This document shows positions 12,933 to 18,771 of a stretch of DNA of 18,771 nt, one piece after another. The stretch is taken from assembly GCA_002509325.1 (NCBI GenBank), contig DADO01000086.1, positions 1 to 18,771 on the forward strand, written 5' to 3'. Every line of letters starts with the position of its first letter. The first letter of the stretch is position 1. The DNA comes from Methanosarcina sp. UBA402. GTDB lineage: Archaea > Halobacteriota > Methanosarcinia > Methanosarcinales > Methanosarcinaceae. Below the pieces are notes generated by a model, which saw only the letters and a list, made by a program, of their open reading frames with translations, ran no database searches and was not told where the DNA came from. The position numbers and the translations under genes were made by a program.

Positions 12933-14114
12933 AATCTCTCCTGGATACGTACATCTTCCTTTTTCCATTATTACGCCGGTATTTATACTTGTATTGATAC
13001 CTGTGTGCACATCATCTCCCATGATCACTCCGAGTTTTCTCCTGCCTGAATCAAGAATCCTGCCTTTCATCATTACTTTTATATTTTTCCCGTCATGGCG
13101 AAGGTTTGCAACTTTCGTGCCTGCTCCAAAGTTGCAGCCGCGCCCGATAATGCTATCTCCTGCATAACTCAGGTGTCCCACGTGGGTGTTTTCCATGATA
13201 ATTGTATTTTTTATTTCCACAGCGTTCCCTATCCTGACATGGTTCCCGATTGCAGTGGAAGGGCGAATAAAACAGTTAGGTCCAATATCGCAGTTCTCCC
13301 CTATTATTACAGGACCTTCGATATAAGAACCGTTCCTGATAAGAGTGCCTTTTCCGATTAGAACCTCCCCTTTTATAGTTGCATTCGGCTCCACGGTTCC
13401 TTCGCAATTTCTCTTTAGGCTTTTCAGGAGGTACTCGTTTGCTCTCAGGAGGTCCCAGGGATACCCGATATCAATCCATCTGCCATCGAGGGAATTGTAG
13501 CCCACGGCTGCTCCACTATCAATCAGCATCTGGATGGAATCCGTAACCTCGAATTCGTTTCTGACTGACGCCTCAGTTTTGTCAATAAAGTCAAAAATAG
13601 ATTCTCTGAAGAGATATATTCCGGCATTTGCAAGGTTAGTGGGAGGATTTTTAGGTTTTTCTATTATCCTGACAACTCTATTATTCTCAGTTTCAAGCAC
13701 TCCAAAATCTGACGGGTTCTCTACCTCTTTTACGCAGATGACAGCTTCTTCCGTCCTTGAAAGCAGGGCTTTTAAGTCCTCCTGTTCTATGAGCATATCC
13801 CCGTTGAGTACGAGAAAAGCCCCATCAACATAGCCTTTTGCACAGCCTATTGCATTTGCAGTCCCTAGCTGCTCCTTCTGCTGCACATACTCAATGCTGA
13901 CACCCCATTTGCTTCCGTCTCCGAAGTACTTCCTTATCTGCTCTTCGAGATAACCTGTAATGAAGACAAAGCCATCAATGCCTGCTTCTACGGCTGAATC
14001 AAGTATATGCTCAAGAATTGGCTTATTCGCGGCCTGGAGCATGACTTTAGGACAGCTGGAAGTCAGAGGTTCCATCCTTGTGCCTTTGCCAGCTACAAGG
14101 ACAACGGCTTTCAT
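12921..14114 (-). CDS. glmU: bifunctional glucosamine-1-P acetyltransferase / GlcNAc-1-P uridylyltransferase
   Basis: A 397-residue archaeal GlmU-type enzyme. The N-terminal nucleotidyltransferase domain (1 to about 225) has the signature GKGTRMEPLT at 9-18 with Lys23, EQLGTANAI, and VLNGDM with the metal-binding Asp. The C-terminal left-handed beta-helix (about 240-397) shows hexapeptide repeats such as IIGENCDIGPNCFIRPSTAIG. Residues His314, Tyr317, Asn337, Lys343 and Lys346 have the same spacing as the acetyltransferase residues H308, Y311, N331, K337 and K340 reported for the Sulfolobus enzyme ST0452. Both halves should therefore be active: glucosamine-1-P plus acetyl-CoA to GlcNAc-1-P, then UTP to UDP-GlcNAc. 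The ATG overlaps the glmM stop by 4 bases (ATGA). A strong AAAGGAGG lies 7 bases upstream inside glmM, which implies translational coupling. Confidence 0.9.
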   Translation of the reverse strand: MKAVVLVAGKGTRMEPLTSSCPKVMLQAANKPILEHILDSAVEAGIDGFVFITGYLEEQIRKYFGDGSKWGVSIEYVQQKEQLGTANAIGCAKGYVDGAFLVLNGDMLIEQEDLKALLSRTEEAVICVKEVENPSDFGVLETENNRVVRIIEKPKNPPTNLANAGIYLFRESIFDFIDKTEASVRNEFEVTDSIQMLIDSGAAVGYNSLDGRWIDIGYPWDLLRANEYLLKSLKRNCEGTVEPNATIKGEVLIGKGTLIRNGSYIEGPVIIGENCDIGPNCFIRPSTAIGNHVRIGNAVEIKNTIIMENTHVGHLSYAGDSIIGRGCNFGAGTKVANLRHDGKNIKVMMKGRILDSGRRKLGVIMGDDVHTGINTSINTGVIMEKGRCTYPGEIVKH

Positions 14115-15415
14115 TTAAGCGCCTCCTTTACTATCTTTTCAGCCATCTCAAAGACCTCATCAACATTTTCCCTGGCTTCAGCCGTAATTCTCATTTTTGC
14201 TTCTGTCCCAGAGGGACGGACAAGCACCCAGCCTTTATCCATTTCCACGCGGATGCCATCGATATCAAGGACTTTTCCCAGGGGCTCGAGCTCAACCTTT
14301 ACTTTTTCCATAAGCTTTGCCTTTTTTTCGTTTGCACAGGGAAAAGCTCCTCTTTTTGTGGCATATCTGGGAAGCCCCTCTCGAAGTTCGCTTAATTTCT
14401 TTTCCTTTACAATCTCGGCAAGTTTTGCAGCTGCGTAAATTCCATCCGGGCAGTAGGAAATTTTTGGGAAAATCCAGCTTCCTGATGGCTCGCCTCCATA
14501 GATAGCTCCGTATTGTTTTATGGACTCTGCGATGTAGACGTCCCCTACCCTTGTCCTTACAATTTCCGAACCCTTAAGACAATCATCAACCATCATCGAA
14601 GTATCTACAGGCACAATGACCTTACCGTTGCTGCCATTGCATTCAAAGAGCCCAAAAATCGCGAGTAGCTCATCTCCTGAAACGAAATTACCATTCTCGT
14701 CCACTGCCATCATTCTGTCCGCGTCACCATCATGCGCAATTCCAAGGTCAGCTCCGAAATTCACAACAGCTTTTTTGAGCAGGGAAAGGTTTTCATCGTT
14801 TGGCTCCGGGTTTCTCGCAGGAAAGTGACCGTCAGGCTGGGCATTCAGGGTTATTACCTCACACCCCAGTTCCTGGAGGAGATAAGGAGTAATTATCCCT
14901 CCTGCCCCGCATCCACAGTCCAGTACAACCTTCAGGCTGGAACTTCCAACAAGCTTTTTGATCATATTCATATGGGCACGAGTAGCCTTTCCGTCTTCTT
15001 CGAATTCGCCGATCTCATTCCAGGGGGCTCTGGAAAAGTCCGCATCTTCAATGGCTTTTTCAATCTCGTCCTGCTGTGCAGAATCAAAGGCCATGCCGTC
15101 AGGGTTCCAGAGTTTGATCCCCACATATTCAGCTGGGTTGTGGGAGGCTGTAACCATTACACCACACTCGTATTCTCTGGCAGCATACGCCAGAGTAGGA
15201 GTAGTAACAAGGCCTATCCCAGTAACAGCACAGCCTGCTGCAGTCATTCCTGCAATCAGAGCATGCTCTATCATGGGGGCCGAAACTCTCGGATCCCTCC
15301 CGATAACTGCAGTTTTTTTTCGGCTTCCCAATACAAGCCCTATATTAAGTGCAAGTTCGGGCGTGATATCTTTGTTTGCTATCCCCCTTATTCCTGAAGA
15401 TCCGAAAAGTTTCAT
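14111..15415 (-). CDS. glmM: phosphoglucosamine mutase
   Basis: A 434-residue alpha-D-phosphohexomutase. It converts glucosamine-6-phosphate to glucosamine-1-phosphate. The four-domain layout is clear: N-terminal FGSSGIRGIANKDITPE, phosphoserine loop TASHNPAEYVGIK with Ser91, metal loop DGDADR with Asp229, Asp231 and Asp233, sugar loop GEPSGSW near 305, and C-terminal phosphate loop RPSGTEAKMRI. The length fits the archaeal enzymes. The context (glmS upstream, glmU overlapping downstream) favours glucosamine over mannose or glucose as substrate, though archaeal members can be promiscuous. The ATG at 15415 has GGAG 8 bases before it. The 71-base gap to glmS contains an AT-rich element on the minus strand that could be an internal promoter. 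Confidence 0.92.
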   Translation of the reverse strand: MKLFGSSGIRGIANKDITPELALNIGLVLGSRKKTAVIGRDPRVSAPMIEHALIAGMTAAGCAVTGIGLVTTPTLAYAAREYECGVMVTASHNPAEYVGIKLWNPDGMAFDSAQQDEIEKAIEDADFSRAPWNEIGEFEEDGKATRAHMNMIKKLVGSSSLKVVLDCGCGAGGIITPYLLQELGCEVITLNAQPDGHFPARNPEPNDENLSLLKKAVVNFGADLGIAHDGDADRMMAVDENGNFVSGDELLAIFGLFECNGSNGKVIVPVDTSMMVDDCLKGSEIVRTRVGDVYIAESIKQYGAIYGGEPSGSWIFPKISYCPDGIYAAAKLAEIVKEKKLSELREGLPRYATKRGAFPCANEKKAKLMEKVKVELEPLGKVLDIDGIRVEMDKGWVLVRPSGTEAKMRITAEARENVDEVFEMAEKIVKEALK

Positions 15416-15486
15416 GTAACTGGCTCCAAAGTATCCTGAAGTGTATTTTCTTGAATTTTTTTAATTTTTAAATTTTAACCTATTAA

Positions 15487-17340
15487 TTATTCGACGGTAA
15501 CGCTTTTTGCAAGATTGCGCGGTTTGTCAATCGAACATCCTCGAGCAAGAGCAGTATAATATGCAAGCAACTGGAGGACTACAACACTGAGCAATGGAGA
15601 AAGCAGTTCATTACTCTCAGGAATTGTAAGGATGAAATCTGCATATTTTCCGATTTCGGTGTCATCGCTATTGGCTATTGCGATAACCGTCGCATCCCTG
15701 GCTTTTACTTCTTTTATATTGCTCAATACCCTCTCATAGGTCTGTCCTTTTGTTGCAATGATAACTACAGGAGTATCTTTCTCAAGCAGGGCAATCGGCC
15801 CATGTTTAAGTTCGCCTGCAGCAAAACCCTCAGCATGCAAATATGAAATTTCTTTAAGCTTGAGAGCTCCTTCAAGAGCAATCGGAAAATTAAGGTTCCT
15901 GCCGAGGAAGAAGTAGCTCTTTGCTTGAGCAAAAATCTCTGCATATTCCTTTACTGTCTCTTTCTGGTCGAGGATCTGCTGAATCTGGCCTGGAACTTTT
16001 CTGAGATCCATGATAAATTCTTTTACATGATTAGGGCTCAGTTTGCCTCTTGCAAGAGCGAACTTTACGGCAAGTAGATAGAGAAGTGTGAGCTGACTAC
16101 TGAAAGTCTTGGTCGCGGCAACTCCTATCTCAGGCCCTGCCCTTGTATAGAGTACACTGTTAGCTTCTCTTGTGATGGTGCTTCCTACAACGTTTGTAAT
16201 CGCAAGCGTAGGGCAATTATAGGACATGATTTCCCTCACAGCCGCGAGGGTATCTGCAGTTTCTCCTGATTGGGTAATTGCAATGGCAAAGGTCCCATTA
16301 TTCATAACCGGGCTTCTGTATCTGTATTCCGAACAGATGTCTATGTCGCAATGGATTCCAGCCAGCTGTTCAAAAAGGTATTTCCCAAGCATCCCTGCGT
16401 GCCAGGAGGTTCCACATGCCAGAATCTGAACCCTTGAAAGCTTCCTTATCTCCTCGTCGCTCATGTTAAGCTCGTCGAGAGAGATCGTTCCTTCAAGCTC
16501 TGAGACCTTCCCTGCAAGTGTATTGTGAATCGCACTCACCTGCTCGTGGATCTCCTTAAGCATAAAGTGTTCGTAACCAGCTTTTTCAGCGGCTTCAAAG
16601 TCCCATTCTATTCTTTCTATCTTCTTTTCACGGACTTTTCCTTCTCCGTCAAAGATCTCTACACTGGTGGGAGTCAGAATCGCGGTCTCAAAATTATTTA
16701 CGAAAATGACATCCCTTGTATAATTCAAAAAAGCCGTTACATCCGATGCTGCAAAGTTCTCCCCTTTGCCAAGTCCTATAACAAGCGGACTGTTTTTCCG
16801 GGCAAGCGCGAGCTTTCCCTGTTCATCAGCACAAAGAACTCCAAGGGCATAAGAACCTTCAAGCTCTTTTAGCGTCTTCCTAAGCCCTGTAAGAAGGTCG
16901 CACTTTGCGACATTCCCGTCTGGCCTCTCATATATATGTTTGTGCAGGAGATGTGCAATCACTTCTGTATCGGTTTCAGATTTAAACTCGTATCCTTCTG
17001 CAATTAATTGATCTTTCAGTGCCATATAGTTCTCTATGATTCCATTATGCACAACCGAAATTTTACACGGACTCCCGGAGTTATGCGGATGAGAATTTAC
17101 TGTGTTCGGTCGTCCGTGGCTTGCCCAGCGGGTATGCCCTATTCCTATATTGCCACTTATTTCATTCGGGATTATGGCTTCAAGGTTTGCAATTCTACCT
17201 ACTGATTTGTAAGTTTCGATTCCGCTACCCAGAACCGAAATTCCAGCAGAATCATATCCGCGGTATTCGAGCGTTTTGAGAGATTCTAAAATGACAGATA
17301 AAGCAGAATTTTCTCCTGCATATCCTACGATTCCACACAT
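15487..17340 (-). CDS. glmS: glutamine:fructose-6-phosphate amidotransferase (isomerizing)
   Basis: A 617-residue GlmS, first step of hexosamine synthesis: fructose-6-P plus glutamine gives glucosamine-6-P. Cys2 in MCGIVGYAG is the glutaminase nucleophile of the N-terminal Ntn domain (to about 225; GHTRWASHGRPN and HNGIIENY are typical). Two SIS sugar-isomerase domains follow: about 290-430 with CGTSWHAG and TQSGETADTLAA, and about 460-600 with FFLGRNLNFPIALEGALKLKEISYLHAEGF. The conserved tail DKPRNLAKSVTVE is complete. The ATG at 17340 has AAAGGTGA just upstream and lies 18 bases after the stop of the preceding nucleotidyltransferase gene, so the two are co-transcribed. In archaea GlmS feeds UDP-GlcNAc for glycoproteins and surface sugars. 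Confidence 0.96.
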   Translation of the reverse strand: MCGIVGYAGENSALSVILESLKTLEYRGYDSAGISVLGSGIETYKSVGRIANLEAIIPNEISGNIGIGHTRWASHGRPNTVNSHPHNSGSPCKISVVHNGIIENYMALKDQLIAEGYEFKSETDTEVIAHLLHKHIYERPDGNVAKCDLLTGLRKTLKELEGSYALGVLCADEQGKLALARKNSPLVIGLGKGENFAASDVTAFLNYTRDVIFVNNFETAILTPTSVEIFDGEGKVREKKIERIEWDFEAAEKAGYEHFMLKEIHEQVSAIHNTLAGKVSELEGTISLDELNMSDEEIRKLSRVQILACGTSWHAGMLGKYLFEQLAGIHCDIDICSEYRYRSPVMNNGTFAIAITQSGETADTLAAVREIMSYNCPTLAITNVVGSTITREANSVLYTRAGPEIGVAATKTFSSQLTLLYLLAVKFALARGKLSPNHVKEFIMDLRKVPGQIQQILDQKETVKEYAEIFAQAKSYFFLGRNLNFPIALEGALKLKEISYLHAEGFAAGELKHGPIALLEKDTPVVIIATKGQTYERVLSNIKEVKARDATVIAIANSDDTEIGKYADFILTIPESNELLSPLLSVVVLQLLAYYTALARGCSIDKPRNLAKSVTVE

Positions 17341-17358
17341 TTTTTCACCTTTATGGGC

Positions 17359-18576
17359 TTATAAGACCACAGAATGATGGGATAGGTCCTTGTATATGGT
17401 GTTTCCAGATTCAACCTGACAGTCGACAGCTATCGTAACTCCAGCCTTCACAAGTACACAGTTCCCAATCCGGTTGTCATCTCCAAAGATGGTACCGAGT
17501 TTTGGGGCTCGGTGAATAATTTCATTCATAATAATTGAGAGGCCTTCTTTTTCCTCAACAAAGAAACCTGAGCCAATTGTATTGTTGCTTCCAAATATAG
17601 AATTCGAGATCTGCCCATGCGAATATATCCTGCAATCATTCATTATTATACTGTTCTGGATTTCAGTAAACGACCTGATTGAAACATTATCTCCTATTGT
17701 TGTGGATGGCAGAATAACTACATTGGGGCCGATATCACAGTTTTCTCCTATGACAGCAGGACCTACAATATAAGTTCCTGAACGAATCCTGGTATTCTTT
17801 CCTATTGCTACCTTTCCCCTGATAACAACTCCCTCTTCTACTTCTCCTTCAACCTTCAGGTTCCTGGCGGAATTCAAAACTATGGAGTTTGCTTTTAATA
17901 GGTCCCAGGCATGGACAGCGTCAAGCCATTTTGATTCGGTAGGAACAGAAGTAACGATATTTCCTTCGTCAATCATAAGTTGAAGGGTATCGGTTATTGC
18001 ATATTCTCCGTTTTCGGATATCGGGGTCTTTTCAATGGTTTCAAAGATCTTTGGTGTAAAGATATAAATTCCCGTATTTACGATACGGCTAAGGTCTCCA
18101 GGTATTTTTTCCAGAATTCTTGTAACTTTATTTCCTTCTTTCAAAATCACGCCGTAGCCTGTGGTCTCTTCCATCCTTACGGTCAGAAGGCTTGCATCGC
18201 CCTTATAATTATTCAGAAGATCTGATATGGTTTTAGGTTCAATCAGATTGTCTCCATTGAGCACTAAGAACTCTGAATCCTCAGGGTCAATCAGCTTTTT
18301 TGCCTGTTCAATTGCATGTGCAGTACCAAGCTGAGCTTTCTGTTCGACGTACTTTATTTTTACTCCAAAGTTAAGCCCGTCTTCAAAATAGTCCATTATG
18401 CGTTCTTTTTTATATCCAACAATCAATATGATATCAGTTATCCCATTTCTTTCAAGCGAATCTATTACATGCTCCAGAATAGGCCTGTTGGCTATAGGAA
18501 GCATAACTTTTGAACGAGTAAGAGTAAGAGGTCTGCAGCGCAGCCCCTCTCCTGCTGCAAGGATAATAGCCTTCAT
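17359..18576 (-). CDS. GlmU-like sugar-phosphate nucleotidyltransferase, acetyltransferase residues lost
   Basis: A 405-residue paralog of the glmU product at the other end of the operon. The nucleotidyltransferase domain is intact in outline: LAAGEGLRCRPLT at 6-18 (Leu where Thr is usual in GxGTR), the following Lys23, AQLGTAHAI, VLNGDN, and WLDAVHAWDLL. The C-terminal beta-helix is present (IRGKVAIGKNTRIRSGTYIVG; IGENCDIGPNVVILPSTTIG). Where GlmU has His, Tyr, Asn, Lys, Lys, this protein has Ser319, Gln322, Glu342, Ile348 and Asn351 by ungapped alignment, so acetyl transfer is unlikely. It may make UDP-GlcNAc from GlcNAc-1-P only, or act on another sugar-1-phosphate such as glucose-1-P; the sequence does not decide. 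It is first in the operon, 18 bases before glmS. The ATG has only a weak, distant AGGT upstream. Confidence 0.85.
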   Translation of the reverse strand: MKAIILAAGEGLRCRPLTLTRSKVMLPIANRPILEHVIDSLERNGITDIILIVGYKKERIMDYFEDGLNFGVKIKYVEQKAQLGTAHAIEQAKKLIDPEDSEFLVLNGDNLIEPKTISDLLNNYKGDASLLTVRMEETTGYGVILKEGNKVTRILEKIPGDLSRIVNTGIYIFTPKIFETIEKTPISENGEYAITDTLQLMIDEGNIVTSVPTESKWLDAVHAWDLLKANSIVLNSARNLKVEGEVEEGVVIRGKVAIGKNTRIRSGTYIVGPAVIGENCDIGPNVVILPSTTIGDNVSIRSFTEIQNSIIMNDCRIYSHGQISNSIFGSNNTIGSGFFVEEKEGLSIIMNEIIHRAPKLGTIFGDDNRIGNCVLVKAGVTIAVDCQVESGNTIYKDLSHHSVVL

Positions 18577-18641
18577 AGATTTAAAGAACCTTTTTTAGAA
18601 TTTATACATTACCTTTCGAAATATTGGATAAAAAACTTTAT

Positions 18642-18653
18642 CTAAATATATCT
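18642..18653 (-). promoter_or_regulatory. TATA box candidate of the hexosamine operon
   Basis: On the minus strand the sequence reads AGATATATTTAG, with CCA just upstream. It would start transcription near 18622, about 45 bases before the ATG at 18576. The rest of 18577-18771 shows no gene. Confidence 0.45.
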
Positions 18654-18771
18654 TGGATGTCGTGTGTGTATAAGGGACAACTAAGAATAAAAAAGTAATC
18701 CCTCTATCAGTAGTTCCAATACCCTTAGTTCCGAAACCTGGTTTTTACAAATGAAGGCATAATTAAAAAAA

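Noticed and set aside
14732..15397. Plus-strand 221-residue frame opposite glmM
   Set aside because: It lies wholly antisense to a clear phosphoglucosamine mutase gene and its translation shows no family features.

Overview
The window looks like chromosomal DNA of a methanogenic archaeon of the genus Methanosarcina. The evidence is the gene set: LL-diaminopimelate aminotransferase, an archaeal beta-CASP RNase, an AhbC-type radical SAM protein beside cobA and hemD, archaeal fused GlmU-type enzymes, and a COG1223-type AAA ATPase. Other support is archaeal TATA boxes, Shine-Dalgarno sites of the AGGAGGTGA type, and long AT-rich intergenic stretches full of short direct repeats. The species cannot be fixed from the sequence. 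I see no rRNA, tRNA, transposase, CRISPR array or phage gene.

Layout. 1-564 is a non-coding leader region followed by dapL (+). Convergent to it is a DUF2148-type iron-sulfur protein (-), and the gap between them holds a hairpin and a 19-bp tandem repeat rich in T tracts. Next on the minus strand come a beta-CASP RNase that seems to need a CTG start, and a universal stress protein. 5250-8121 (-) is a tetrapyrrole operon, cobA-hemD-ahbC. It is divergent from rnz (tRNase Z, +). 9624-11188 (-) holds a small unknown protein and an AAA ATPase. 11770-12758 (+) holds a 65-residue unknown protein and a secreted unknown protein. 12921-18576 (-) is a hexosamine operon: nucleotidyltransferase paralog, glmS, glmM, glmU.

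How the genes work together. HemD and CobA make uroporphyrinogen III and then precorrin-2, the branch point to cobalamin, coenzyme F430, siroheme and heme. AhbC acts later in the siroheme-dependent archaeal heme route. GlmS, GlmM and GlmU form a complete route from fructose-6-phosphate to UDP-GlcNAc. The first gene of that operon is a second GlmU-like protein that has lost all five residues expected to carry out acetyl transfer, so it is probably only a nucleotidyltransferase. tRNase Z and the beta-CASP protein are RNA-processing enzymes in separate units.

No clearly new multi-gene system is visible. The most interesting points are the paired GlmU paralogs, the apparent CTG start, and repeated duplication of gene 3' ends (hemD, ahbC, glmU) together with tandem-repeat T-tract terminators.
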